Assembly (NCBI RefSeq): GCF_004379335.1
Contig: NZ_CP038013.1
Location: forward strand, 186,001 to 250,000
Source of the DNA: Spiroplasma gladiatoris
Lineage (GTDB): Bacteria > Bacillota_I > Bacilli_A > Mycoplasmatales > Mycoplasmataceae
Length of the DNA: 64,000 bases
Reading direction: 5' to 3'
Position 1 is the first letter of the stretch; each line of letters begins with the position of its first letter. Under the pieces are notes generated by a model. It saw nothing but the letters and a program-made list of their open reading frames with translations. It ran no database searches and was not told the DNA's origin. The translations under genes and the position numbers were made by a program. Of the stretch, positions 44,687 to 56,570 are shown piece by piece.

Positions 44687-47323
44687 ATGAAATATTTATT
44701 GGTATTATTATCATCGTTATCAGTTATAACAAGTTCTGCTGGTATTGCTTCAATATCAATTTTAAATAACAAGGATACTACTAATAAGGATAAAAATCAA
44801 AAAAATGAACCAAATACTAATGAACCAAACGATCCAAATACTAATGAACCAAATACTAATGAACCAAATGAACCAAATACTAATGAACCAAGCAAACCAA
44901 CTAAAAAAAGTTTAACAGAAGATGTAAAAATTACAAATATTCAAGAAATACACTTTAATTGAGAACCTGACGACACAGTAACTCGTAATAGAAAAATACT
45001 TGAAAATCTTTATAAATTAAATGTAAAATTAAATATTTCACAAGTTAAAATAGATAACTTTGTAGATGATGATAAAAATGGTTCATTTTTACTTACTGTT
45101 ATTGAAGATTCTTCATATTATGAACAAGAATCTATAAACATAACTTATCAAAAGTTTGTTTATAATCCAGTTGAGTTTGAATTAAGTGATTATGAAATAT
45201 CATTATATCCAGATGAAAATAAATCAGTATCTATAATTAATTATAGTGAAGATTGACCGGATGAACTACTACCAGAAATTTTTAATTATAACACTAACTA
45301 TTTAAATGTAGAATTTATAAAAGAAAATCACACTATTAGAATTAAATCTATAATTGGCGATGGTAACCCTCCTAATGACGGAGTTGATATAACAGTTAAA
45401 TCAAATGATAGAAAATGTCTTAAGACTATCCATGTAACTTTAAAAGCAAAAAAAGTAAACTTTAAACTTGATAAAAACGGAGTTAGTTTAAAAGGTATTA
45501 AAGGCCAACAAGCTATTATAAATGTATTAAATTATAATGAAATCATAAATAAAGACGATTTACCAACAGAGTTTGACTATGATGGTAATGGATCTATAAA
45601 AGTTAATTATGAAGAGCCGGGAAAAATTGTTATAACAACAACTGGTGTTATTTTTGAAGAACAAATAACTTTGATTGCTAAATCAAAATCTAATACTTCT
45701 TCTATAATAAGTGTTAATTTATTATATGATGTAGTTTCACCAACTTATGATAAAACTAATATAAATATGGAAATTAACTCTGTTGCATATATTAATATAA
45801 CTAATTATAATAAATTACTAGTTAATAAAAACTTACCTAAAAACTTAGTTGTTAGTGACTCAAGCTCGTTTTCAGCTATTCTTGAAGGAAGTAAAATTAA
45901 AATCACTTCAAAAGATAAAGTATCATATGGAACTTTAACAATTTGAACAGATGCATTAACATCATCATATGCAGAAACTATTTTAGTTAATGTTCAAGCT
46001 CCATCTGTAAAATTCCAAATCAAAGATAATATAAATATAAGCATGAATGTATTTGAAGAAACTACTATTGATGTTTTAAACTGAAAAGAATTATATAATG
46101 CTGACAAAAATATTCCTAGCTCATTTAAAGATTCTAATGGAGATGATATCAATAAAAGTGGTAAGTTAGCGATCTATTACAAAAGAGATGAAGGAAAAAT
46201 ACATATAAAAGCTATGGATAAAGCAGTTTATAATTTTGGCATATGAATTTCATCAAATTATATAGAAAATAATAAAACTTATGAAAAACTAGTTAAGGTT
46301 TCTATAAATATTCCTGATGTTACATTTGATGTTGAAAGTCCTAAGGATATGCTTGTTAATTCACAACAAACAATTAAGATTAAAAACTTTAGCTCACTAA
46401 TTCATGAAAATAACTATCCAAGTGAATTTAGTTATTCAGTAAATGGAGTTATAAAAGCAGAGTTATCTTTAGATAAACAAGCAATTGTTATTTATTCAAT
46501 AGATGGAAGATACTGTGAAAATTTTGAATTAACAATATATTCTAAAAATAAAAAACACTCTACAAAATTTAAATTTGATGTAATTAAAAAATTTAATTTG
46601 AATGATTTAAATAAAAGTTTAGGAAATATGAGTGATAGAGAAGACAATTCTATAAGAGATAAGTTTTATGATATTAATAAAAATTTAGGATTAAGCAAAG
46701 AAATATTTGATGGTATTGAGATAAGTAATAAAACTTATTTAGGAGCCACATTAGAAGCAAAAACAAGTTTATCTAAAAAATGATTTTTAAATTCTGTACA
46801 AGTAGAATATTATTTCCCAATTAAAAATAATCACGATGTTACTACAGATTGAAATCCTGATGATTATTCAAATAAGAATCAAGCAAAAAATACTGCAAAA
46901 GTAAATGATACAAGAACAGTAGATATATCTTTAAGCGACTTACAAAGAGTATACTCAAAAGTTAAAATTAATGTTGATATTGAATATAAATGAACAAATG
47001 AGTATACCGGTAAATGAGAAAATAATATTAGAGGATCTAAATCTGAAAATTTAACTTTAGAATATGATATCAAAGATATTGATAAAACTCAGTTTGCATA
47101 TAGGGATGAAACTTTTAATGATGGAAAAGTAAAAAATGAAGTATTATTTTACTTTTATATAGCAATAAAATATTCATCAACAGAAAATGTAAAAACAAAT
47201 TACAAAATAGACCTAGAAACAGTAGCTCAAATGGATAGATATAATACCAGTTGATATGATGCATATAAATTGTTAGCAGTTTCTAAAATAAGCTTAAAAA
47301 ATGTTGAATTTGAAAAAGTATAA
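44687..47323 (+). CDS. Exported repeat surface protein, paralogue 3
   Basis: 878 aa. I start it at 44687 (MKYLLVLLSSLSVITSSAG) because AAAGGAG sits just upstream and the signal sequence begins there; an in-frame ATG at 44600 would add an unlikely basic extension. A Pro/Asn/Thr/Glu repeat linker (about residues 40-68) is followed by the small N-domain, about five Ig-like repeats, and the C-terminal domain shared with paralogue 2 (IFDGIEISNKTYLGATL, YKWTNEYTGKW, final KNVEFEKV). No lipobox Cys. As in its paralogues, the hydrophobic N-terminus may stay uncleaved as an anchor. No function beyond surface exposure can be assigned. Confidence 0.7.
44804..44890 (+). repeat. Short tandem repeat coding the Asn-Glu-Pro linker
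   Basis: Imperfect 12-base units of the type AATACTAATGAACC encode NTNEP with a few NDP/NEP variants. Such in-frame repeats can change length between strains. Confidence 0.75.
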
Positions 47324-47355
47324 TTAAAAATTATTTATAAAAACTTAATAAAATT

Positions 47356-47391
47356 TAAAACCTACAATTACTTACATTTGTAGGTTTTTTT
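47356..47391 (+). terminator. Terminator of surface gene 3
   Basis: AACCTACAA/TTGTAGGTT stem followed by T7. Confidence 0.85.
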
Positions 47392-47447
47392 ATAAAAAAA
47401 TATATCATAGTGTTAAAATATATTTTGTAAAGTAAATAGGAGTATAT

Positions 47448-48188
47448 ATGAGAAAACAAATTATTATAGGAAACTGAAAAATGTTCAAAACAAACTCAAA
47501 TGCTATTGAGTTTGTAAAAAGTATAGATTCACAAGTAGAATCAAACTCAAACTTAATTGCTGGAATTGCTGTTCCAACAATTATGATAAGTGATTTATCA
47601 AAAGTTGCAAAAAATATTAAAATTGCAGCACAAAATTGTTATTTTGAAAAAGAAGGTGCTTTTACTGGAGAAACTTCAATACCAATGTTAAAAGAACTTA
47701 ATGTTGAATATGTTGTTATTGGTCATTCGGAAAGAAGAGATATCTTTAAAGAAGATGATCGATTAATCAACAACAAAGTAAAAGCTTTGATTGCAGCTGG
47801 ATTAACACCAATCTTATGCTGTGGAGAAAGTTTAGAAATTTATGAATCTGGAAAAACAATGGATCATGTAAAAAAACAATTAAGTGATGATTTAAAAGAA
47901 GTTAGTTCAGATCAAGTTAAAAATGTTGTAATTGCATATGAACCAATTTGAGCAATAGGGACTGGAAAAGTTGCAACTCCAGAAATAGCACAAGATGTTA
48001 TTAAAGGTATAAGAGACTACTTGGCTTCAATGTATGGTCAAGAATTTGCAAACGAAGTTTTAATTCAATACGGTGGAAGTGTTAAACCTGAAAATATTAA
48101 AGAAATTTTAGCTCAACCAGATATTGATGGAGCTTTGGTTGGTGGAGCTTCACTTGTAGAAGATTCTTATTTAGGTTTATTAAAATAA
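47448..48188 (+). CDS. tpiA: Triosephosphate isomerase
   Basis: 246-aa glycolytic TIM barrel interconverting DHAP and glyceraldehyde-3-phosphate. GNWKM near the N-terminus (catalytic Lys11, with Trp encoded by TGA), VIGHSERR (catalytic His), AYEPIWAIGTGK (catalytic Glu and the start of flexible loop 6), and the phosphate loop [10 protein letters not shown] and DGALVGGAS. Length normal. It heads a three-gene operon with a HAD phosphatase (0 bases between) and gpmI. Confidence 0.97.
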
Positions 48189-49013
48189 ATGTTAGAAAAA
48201 AACATCAAATTAATTGCTTTAGACATGGATGGTACTAGTTATTATCATTTAGGTGAACCTGTTGAAGCAAATATTGATTATATAAATAAGGCTTTAAAAA
48301 AGGGTATAAAGGTAGTTTTTGTTACCGGAAGACCACACCTTAATAAAAAAAATAGATTAGATCTATATAATTTTGTTAAAGATGAATCTTTTTTAATAGG
48401 TTTTAATGGTGCAATAATTTATGATATTTTAGAAAAAAAAGTTATAAAAGAAACTTTAATCTCTAAAGAAATCATTAAAAAAGCATTTGAAATCACAAAA
48501 AAACCTGAATATAAAGACATTGATATGTATGCTTATTCACATGACTTAAATAAAACTTTTATAAACAAAACATTAGAAACTAATGAACTTGTTAATATTG
48601 AAAAAGCTTTTTATGAAGGTGATATTGAAGTGGTTAATGATAATACAGAAATTATAGATTGTTACAAAATATTATTAAGAAATTTTAACGAAACTTTAAT
48701 AAGTGAAATAAAAAATCTTGGATTAAATATTTTTTGACTTAAAAATTCAATATCAGCTGAAGTCACTCATAGTGATGTTAGCAAAGCTAATAGTTTAAAA
48801 ATAATTTTAGATCATTTTAAGATTGATAGAAGAAATGTTCTTGCTATGGGAGATGGTGCAAATGATATTCCGATGTTAGAAATGGCAGGATTATCAATTG
48901 TTCCTTTTGATGCAAAAGAAAAAGCAAAAAAACATGCAATGATAGTTTCTAAATATAAACATAATGAAGGTGCAGTAGGCATTGCAATAAAAAAATACAT
49001 ATTAGGAGAATAA
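48189..49013 (+). CDS. Cof-type HAD superfamily phosphatase
   Basis: 274 aa. HAD motif I LIALDMDGT near the N-terminus with the nucleophile Asp, motif II FVTGRP (about residue 40), motif III Lys within SKANSLKIIL, and motif IV MGDGANDIPML. The cap is of the Cof (C2) type. These enzymes remove phosphate from sugar phosphates, FMN or PLP; the true substrate is unknown. It starts directly after the tpiA stop, which points to translational coupling, and ends 2 bases before gpmI. The odd residue is Ser after DMDGT, where Leu is usual. Confidence 0.9.
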
Positions 49014-49015
49014 AT

Positions 49016-50605
49016 ATGAAAGCAAAAAAACCAGTAATTTTAGCTATACTTGATGGATGAGGATTAGCTAGTCCAAGTAAAGGTAATGCTGTTGTTGAAG
49101 CAAACATGGAGTTTGTTGAACAACTTAAAAAAGATTATCCGTGAGTTGAAGCTCATGCCAGTGGAGAGTGAGTTGGTTTGCCAGAAGGTCAAATGGGAAA
49201 TTCTGAAGTAGGTCATATTCATCTTGGAGCTGGAAGAATTAAATATGAATCATTATCATTAATTAATAAAGCTATTAAAGATAATAATTTTGAAAGTAAT
49301 CCAGCAATAAATGATGCTATTGAAAATTGTAAAAAAAACAATAGTGCATTTCACATAATGGGATTATTTTCTGATGGAGGAGTTCACTCTCATATGTTAC
49401 ATATGTTTGCAACTTTTGAAACTGCTGCAAAAGCCGGTCTAAAAGAAATATATGTTCATTTATTTACAGATGGTAGAGACACAAAACCAACAGTTGCTAT
49501 TAATTATTTAAAAAGTTTAGAAGAATTATTTGCTAAATATAAATTAGGTCAAGTTGGTTCTATTTCTGGACGTTTTTACTCAATGGATAGAGATAAAAGA
49601 ATGGAAAGAGTTGCGGAAGGATATAAATCTTTAGTTGATAGAATTGATGTAAATAAATTTACTAATCCAAAAGATTATATTGAATCTCAATATAACGAAG
49701 GAAAAGATGATGAAGGAATTTTACCTGCATTTAATGAATCTGCACCGAATGGATATATAAAAGAAAATGACTCAGTTATTTTTGCTAACTTTAGACCAGA
49801 TAGAGCAATTCAAATGGCAAGTACCTTTACCAATCGCGATTATATGGCTTGAAGCTCTCCAGAGTTTAGTAAATTAACTTTTTTAGGAGACAAAATTTTC
49901 TTTGTTTCTATGATGGAATATTCTGCAAGTGTTAATTCAAAACATATTGCTTTTAAACCAATTGAAGTTATTAACGGTTTAGGGGAATGATTAAGTGATA
50001 AAGGTTATAAACAATTAAGAATTGCAGAAACTGAAAAAATTGCTCATGTTAGTTTCTTTTTTGATGGAGGAAAAGACTATTTTAAAAATGGTTTAGCAAC
50101 TCCAGAAGAAATTAAATTAGAAGGTGCCGCAATTAACTTAATTCCTTCAACAAAAGAAGTTCCTACTTATGATTTAAAACCAGAAATGTCAGCTGTAGAA
50201 ATTACAGATCAATTAGTTAAACAAATAGAGTCTAATGAATATGATTTAATTGTTTTAAACTATGCAAACTGTGACATGGTCGGACATACTGGTGTGTTAG
50301 ATGCAGCTATTAAAGGTGTAAAAATTTTAGATGAACAATTAAAAAGAGTTTATGAAGCAACCCAAAAAACGGGTGCTGTGATGATAATAACTGCAGACCA
50401 TGGTAATGCAGAAGTTATGATCGATGCTGAAGGTGGGCCTAATAAAAAGCACACTAGTCAACCTGTGCCGATAATAATTACTGACAAATCATTAAAATTA
50501 AGACAAAAAGACGCAGCAATTGCTGATGTTGCTCCAACAATTCTTGAAATTATTGGTGAAGAAGTACCTAATGAAATGACTCAACCATCATTAATCGAAA
50601 AATAA
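49016..50605 (+). CDS. gpmI: 2,3-bisphosphoglycerate-independent phosphoglycerate mutase
   Basis: 529-aa Mn2+-dependent enzyme of the alkaline phosphatase superfamily converting 3- to 2-phosphoglycerate. VILAILDGWG at the N-terminus (metal ligand Asp), QMGNSEVGH with the catalytic Ser, HLFTDGRDT, SGRFYSMDRD, FANFRPDRAIQ, and the C-terminal metal site TADHGNAE plus KKHTSQPVP. Length normal. Third gene of the tpiA operon; AGGAGAA upstream. Confidence 0.97.
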
Positions 50606-50624
50606 AATTTAATATTTATTAATT

Positions 50625-50653
50625 AACTTATTTTTTAAAAAATAAGTTTTTTT
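50625..50653 (+). terminator. Terminator of the tpiA-gpmI operon
   Basis: AACTTATTTTTT/AAAAAATAAGTT stem with a T-run. Confidence 0.75.
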
Positions 50654-50676
50654 AATCTAATGTTTTTTTTCTTAAT

Positions 50677-50682
50677 TATAAT
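50677..50682 (+). promoter_or_regulatory. -10 box in front of the guanine riboswitch
   Basis: A perfect TATAAT about 30 bases before the aptamer. The -35 is weak. Confidence 0.4.
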
Positions 50683-50712
50683 TGTAAAATAATTATGTAA
50701 ATTAATTTAAGA

Positions 50713-50780
50713 TTATTTATATAAGCCTGCATAATGGGTAGGCGTTTCTACAACAGGACCGATCTTGTTTCTATAAATAA
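50713..50780 (+). promoter_or_regulatory. Guanine (purine) riboswitch aptamer
   Basis: Three-way junction. P1 TTATTTATA/TATAAATAA (50713-50721 with 50772-50780), P2 GCCTGC/GTAGGC (50725-50730 with 50738-50743) with loop ATAATGG, J2/3 GTTTCTA (50744-50750, fully canonical), P3 AACAGG/CTTGTT (50752-50769) with loop ACCGAT, and C50771 in the specificity position, which pairs with guanine. P2 and P3 loops have the GG and CC needed for loop-loop contact. No sense gene follows; the next gene lies on the other strand. Confidence 0.8.
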
Positions 50781-50962
50781 ACTAAATAATCTAACTTTTA
50801 TTTACACTATTTTAAAAAATAAACAAAGTTTATTAAATAAAAAAATAATAGTATCAAATAAGACAATCCATCCCAAATCATTGTCTGCGACTTTTCTTAT
50901 CCTATATCCAAAATTTAATGCATTATATCCTCTACGTTTTAAAAATAAGCTTTGTATAAATA
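50781..50962. other. Region after the riboswitch, no convincing gene
   Basis: A forward ORF (50734-50985, 83 codons) overlaps the aptamer and has no RBS. On the reverse strand a short protein-like piece with FLKRRGYNALNFGYRIRK appears but has no start. A small local dyad AATAAAC/GTTTATT (50818-50834) lies in the place of an expression platform but lacks a T-tail. Confidence 0.5.
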
Positions 50963-51004
50963 TAAAAAACCTTAATAACTTATAGTTATTAAGGTTTTTT
51001 TAAA
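50963..51004. terminator. Bidirectional terminator
   Basis: AAAAAACCTTAATAACT and its complement with A-run and T-run flanks. It ends the FNR-like gene from the right and any riboswitch transcript from the left. Confidence 0.85.
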
Positions 51005-51012
51005 AAAAATTG

Positions 51013-51996
51013 TTACCAACCTCTACCAATTACTTTTCTTGAATTAATTTCTTTATCTATTTTTAAAATAGCTTTCATTGCTTCATAAAAAGAAGAAACT
51101 AAATTTTTGATTTTACCTTCATAATAACAACAATCACCAGCCGCAAATATTCCTTTTATTGAAGTGTTCATATCAACTCCAACACTTATTCAATTATCTT
51201 TTGTTTCGAAATTTATTAAAGAATTTTTTTTAACATCTCAATCCATTCCATAATTTACAACAGCAAAATCAAGATCAAGTTCTACTAATTCATTATTTTC
51301 AGCATTTTTTAGAGATATTTTTTCTACAATATTATTATCACTTTTTATAATTTTTTCAAAAATATATGGAGTCAATATCTTAGCTCCTTTTTTTAAAGCA
51401 GATTCTACCCCAGCAACAGAACCTCTAAATTCTTCTCTTCTATGTACTAAAGTAGTAGTTTTGGCAATTTTTACAATTATGTTTGTAAAATCAATAGCAG
51501 AATCTCCACCCCCAAATACAACAACGTTTTTATCTTTAAAAATGTCTGTGTTTTGAACAGAATATAAAATATTATCGTAGGGTTCTTTAACAATTTTTTT
51601 ATATTTATAAAATCCTAATCCAATTGTAAATAATATTCTTTTAAAGTCTTGGGTAGTTCCATCTGAAAAATCCACTCTAAATCATTTTTGATCGATATCA
51701 TCTTCTCCTGTAGAGTCAATTGGTGTTATTTTTACAACTGTTGTAAAAAATTTTTCTTCAAATTTTTCATCATTTTTTTCAATTAAATCATACATATCTT
51801 TTATAACTTCAAAAGAAGGTTTTGATTTAATCCCTGGTAAATTATTTAAAGGTTTTGTTGGATAAAGTCTTGTGATTTGTCCTCCAAATTGTTTTTCATT
51901 TTCTACTATTGTACCTGTTAAGTTACAATTTCTTGCAATTTTTCATGCATATAATCCAGCAGCACCAGCTCCAATTATAAGAACATCTTTTATCAT
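51013..51996 (-). CDS. Ferredoxin/flavodoxin-NADP+ reductase-like flavoprotein (TrxB fold)
   Basis: 327 aa. FAD-binding LIIGAGAAGLYA at the N-terminus, a GGQI segment (about residues 41-44), NADP-binding VFGGGDSAIDF with HRREEFRG (about 180-200), and FAAGDCCYYEGK near the C-terminus. The CxxC dithiol that defines thioredoxin reductases between the two parts of the NADP domain is missing, and the protein has the FNR-type layout of YumC-like enzymes. The name thioredoxin reductase would therefore be wrong. Likely partners are flavodoxin or ferredoxin. It is transcribed alone, and its tail ends at a bidirectional terminator. Confidence 0.85.
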
Positions 51997-52046
51997 TTTA
52001 TTGCTACTCCTATCTAAAAAATTATATCATAATAAAGAAAATAGAA

Positions 52047-52469
52047 ATGAGAGATAAGATTATGATAATAAACTCAATTGATGAAATTGATCAAATCATT
52101 AATAATGTTTTACCATATTGTAATAAAAATACAGCAATTCTTCTAGATGGTGATTTAGGTGCTGGTAAAACTACATTTACAAAATATCTATTAAAAAAAT
52201 TAGGTGTAAAGCAAATAGTTAATTCACCAACTTTTGTTATTATGAATCAATATCAGTGTAAAGATTTAACAATAAATCACGTTGATGCATATAGATTAAA
52301 TAAAAACGAAGAAGTAGAAATGTATTTAGAACAATTTTTTGATGCTTTAAATATAATTGAATGAAGTAATAATTTGGATATAAATTATGAACAACACTTT
52401 AAAATTATAAAAATTTCTATTAAAATAATTAAAGAAGATATTAGAGAATTTAAGGTTGAGGTAGTTTAA
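52047..52469 (+). CDS. tsaE: tRNA threonylcarbamoyladenosine biosynthesis ATPase TsaE
   Basis: 140-aa P-loop ATPase needed for the t6A37 modification of tRNAs that read ANN codons. Walker A GDLGAGKTT (residues 35-43), then VNSPTFVIMNQY and NHVDAYRLN, all typical of TsaE (YjeE). The start is ambiguous between 52047 and 52062; the second has GAGATAAG at a fair distance. It is followed without a gap by tsaB, so the two are translationally coupled and their products act together with TsaD. Confidence 0.92.
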
Positions 52470-53036
52470 ATGAACTTATTTATTGATACAAGCAATAACA
52501 CTTTAGTTTTAATTTTAGAAAAAGATAATATAGTTATTGATAACTTAATTTTAACTAATCAAACTAAAATTAGTGATATTGCCTTAGAAAATATCAGTCA
52601 TTTATTAAAAAAACACAATCTTTCATTAAATAAAATTGATAAATTTTATATTACAAAAGGTCCTGGAAGTTATACAGGAGTAAGAGTAGCAATTACAATA
52701 GTTAAAACCTTAAAAACTGTAAATGATAAATTTAGAGTATATACAATTAGTAGTCTTGCTTATCAAGCTGGTAAATTAGATTGTGTTAGCTTGTTGGATG
52801 CAAAAGGGGATAAATACTATGTTGGGGTATATAGCAACAAAAAAACTTTAGTAGTTGATCAAATTTTGCCAAAAGATTATTTAGGTGATTTTTGTAAAGC
52901 TTTTAAAAATTTTACTATTATTAAAGATTATCACGAACTTGATTTTGTACAAAACTATTTAGATTTAAAAGATAATTTTGAACTTATTGAAAATGTGGAT
53001 AATATTGAACCACTTTACATTAAAAATTTTATTTAA
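52470..53036 (+). CDS. tsaB: tRNA threonylcarbamoyladenosine biosynthesis protein TsaB
   Basis: 188-aa ASKHA-fold protein. N-terminal LFIDTSNNTLVLILE, then the conserved KGPGSYTGVRVAIT loop (about residues 64-78) and LLDAKGDKYYVGVY. It scaffolds TsaD in the t6A-forming complex. Somewhat shorter than E. coli TsaB (231 aa), as usual in Firmicutes and Mollicutes. It starts on the base after the tsaE stop. tsaD is not in this window. Confidence 0.92.
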   Translation: MNLFIDTSNNTLVLILEKDNIVIDNLILTNQTKISDIALENISHLLKKHNLSLNKIDKFYITKGPGSYTGVRVAITIVKTLKTVNDKFRVYTISSLAYQAGKLDCVSLLDAKGDKYYVGVYSNKKTLVVDQILPKDYLGDFCKAFKNFTIIKDYHELDFVQNYLDLKDNFELIENVDNIEPLYIKNFI

Positions 53037-53083
53037 TATTTTATATAATTTATAGATTGTTTTTTGTTATAATTCTTTTGTAT

Positions 53084-53174
53084 GGATTGATACTCAAGTT
53101 GGTGAAGAGGGCACCCTGCTAAGGTGTTAGGTCGGGTAACCGGCGCGAGAGTTCGAGTCTCTCTCAATCCGCCA
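53084..53174 (+). tRNA. tRNA-Ser (GCT anticodon)
   Basis: 91 nt with the long variable arm of class II tRNAs. The acceptor GGATTGA pairs with TCAATCC (53164-53170), the discriminator is G53171, and CCA (53172-53174) is encoded. The anticodon loop CTGCTAA gives GCT. The T arm contains GTTCGAGTC. A TATAAT lies at 53068-53073, about 10 bases upstream. Confidence 0.95.
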
Positions 53175-53183
53175 TTAAGAAAA

Positions 53184-53211
53184 CAAATTGGAGTTTAACT
53201 CCATTTTTTTA
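53184..53211 (+). terminator. tRNA-Ser terminator
   Basis: AATGGAGTT-type stem (TTGGAGTTTAACTCCA core) followed by T7. Confidence 0.8.
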
Positions 53212-53282
53212 TACAAAATTATCATTAAAAATAATAAGGTTTTTTTTGATAAAATAATACTAATCTTAACAAGGAGACAAAT

Positions 53283-53870
53283 ATGGCAAAAACTAAAAAA
53301 GACATTGACTTAAAAGAAGAACAACCAAAAAAAGGTTTATTTAAAAAAATGTTTAGTGGTAAAACTGAACAAAAAAAAGTGTTTCAAATCATGAAAACTA
53401 AAAAAAATTTAAATCTTTATTTTTATACTGATGTCAATAATATATTGTTAATTTTAGAAAACGGTATACGTTTATTAAAAGATCAAAAACTAAACAAAAC
53501 AGAAGAATACATAGTTTGAACTTATTTAGAAAATAATAATTCAATTGGTTTAGAATTTGATTCTTCAACAAGAGCACATTTTTGAAAATGAGCATCAGAA
53601 GCTAAAGTTGATGTTGAAAAAATTTCTGTTATCGGTATTAATGCAGAAAAACTAGCAAGGCATTGTAAAAAAGATTGGGGACTTGATACTGTAGGTAACT
53701 TGGTATATATTTATGAAACTATTCCAGTAGAAGCAATCGACTTTATAATGATAAAAGACAAAGCAAATTTAAAAAGAATAGAGACTTTTGTAGAAGCAAA
53801 TGATATTGATATCGATGTATTTTATGGAGAAACAGGTAATATAAAACAAAAAGAAAAAGAGGAAAAATAA
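53283..53870 (+). CDS. Hypothetical protein upstream of proS, 195 aa
   Basis: Starts MAKTKKDIDLKEEQPKKGLF. A basic, probably disordered N-terminus (1-35) is followed by a soluble alpha/beta domain with repeated short strands and helices (NLNLYFYTDVNNILLILENG; EKISVIGINAEKLARHCKK; LVYIYETIPVEAIDFIMIKD). No membrane segment or enzyme motif seen. It ends one base before the proS start, so the two are co-translated, perhaps only for convenience. Family not recognised; likely conserved in Mollicutes. Confidence 0.75.
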
Positions 53871-53871
53871 A

Positions 53872-55292
<1,421 letters not shown>

Positions 55293-55296
<4 letters not shown>

Positions 55297-56390
55297 TTAA
55301 GGTCAACAATAATACTAACAATTTCACTAAACTCATAGTGCCTGCTTCCTGGCACTTTTTTTATTTTGCATTGTTTTATTAAATCGTTAAAAATGTATAC
55401 AAAAGTAGCATCATCAACATTTTTAAAAAAAGGTTTGCATTTAAAATAAACTTTAGAAAATGTAAAAATTGGATACTTTGAAATATATTCAAAAATTATT
55501 TTTTTTATTTCACGATGAGTTGGTAACTGTTCTTGGATTATTTCACTTCTTATTCTTAAAATTACATTCATTGTATTTTTAAAAACTTTAATGTTTGATT
55601 CAAGTTGATAAATTAATAAATCTAAAAAAAAGTTTATTCATTTTTGATAATCAAAGTTATTATCTAACTTTGATAATTCTTGATAGTATAAAAATTGTTC
55701 TTTTAAAATTGCTTTTGAAATATAAAAATATGGTTTTGTAGTAATTTGATACTTATTTAAAATCAAATTAAATAATATTCTTCCTGTTCTACCATTTCCG
55801 TCAGTAAATGGGTGTACTTTTTCAAAATAGGCATGAGCAATAGCGCCTCTTATAAAAGCTTCGTTTGTATTATCACAATCTAAAAAAGGTGTTGAATCGT
55901 TAAGTCAGCTTATAAATTCTTGCATATATTCTTCAACTAATGCTGGTATTGGTGGGTAGTATTTTGCGATTTGAACTTGTTTAATCCTAAAAGTCCCTGG
56001 ATTTGCATTAATTGCATGAACTGACATCATATTTTCAAATAAATCTCTATGAATATTTAAAAGTAAGTTTTTATCAAAAACTTTATTTTCTTTTAAATAT
56101 ATATCAGCTTTTTTTAAAGCATTAACATAGTTAGAGATTTTTTTGCTTGTTGGAGTATCTTGAGCTAATAACTCTAAGTCGTTAGTATCTATCCCTTCGA
56201 TTAAGTGAGAGTGTTTTGCTTCATATTTTAATAATTGAATTGATAAAAATTGTGTATCAAAAGGTGCATTATTTAGATAATCATTATACTCAATAAATAA
56301 TTCCATTATTTGTTTAATTTTTTTTTCAAACTCTTTTGGTCTAAAAGTAACTTCATAAATTGAGTATAAAGATTTTTTAATTTCTGACAT
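55293..56390 (-). CDS. Fic family protein (probable AMP-transferase), class II
   Basis: 365 aa. The Fic core motif HPFTDGNGRTGR (His193 to Arg204) is intact, so NMP transfer to protein hydroxyls is expected. An N-terminal inhibitory helix carries the motif S-x-x-x-E-G (Ser61, Glu65, Gly66), which defines class II Fic proteins that restrain themselves. A Fic N-terminal domain precedes the core, and the last 90 residues (from about 275) form a helical winged-helix-like tail (LPTHREIKKIIFEYI). The target is unknown, and no antitoxin gene lies beside it, which fits class II. Its last four bases overlap the proS stop on the other strand. A TATAAT-like box lies near 56413 on the coding strand. Confidence 0.92.
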
Positions 56391-56570
56391 TAAATAATCC
56401 TTTCATTTTCAATATTATAACAAAAAGCAATTAAAATAGTTAATAATAAGTTTTTAGAAACTTGATAACATTTTTTAAAACCCCTAATTAAGAGATATAA
56501 TATTTTTGTATACGGATATCAATTAAAAATTAAAAAAAACATTAAATGAAATAGTTTAGGAGGTTGTGAC

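Noticed and set aside
44804-44890. CRISPR-like repeat array
   Set aside because: The units are contiguous, without spacers, and lie inside a coding frame. No CRISPR array or cas gene was seen in the window.
50713-50780. Reading the purine riboswitch as a 2'-deoxyguanosine type
   Set aside because: J2/3 is the canonical GTTTCTA of guanine aptamers. The altered junction of the Mesoplasma 2'-dG class is not seen.
50734-50985. 83-codon forward ORF
   Set aside because: It begins inside the riboswitch P2, has no Shine-Dalgarno, and has atypical composition.
51013-51996. Naming the flavoprotein thioredoxin reductase
   Set aside because: The redox-active CxxC is absent, so the FNR-like assignment fits better.
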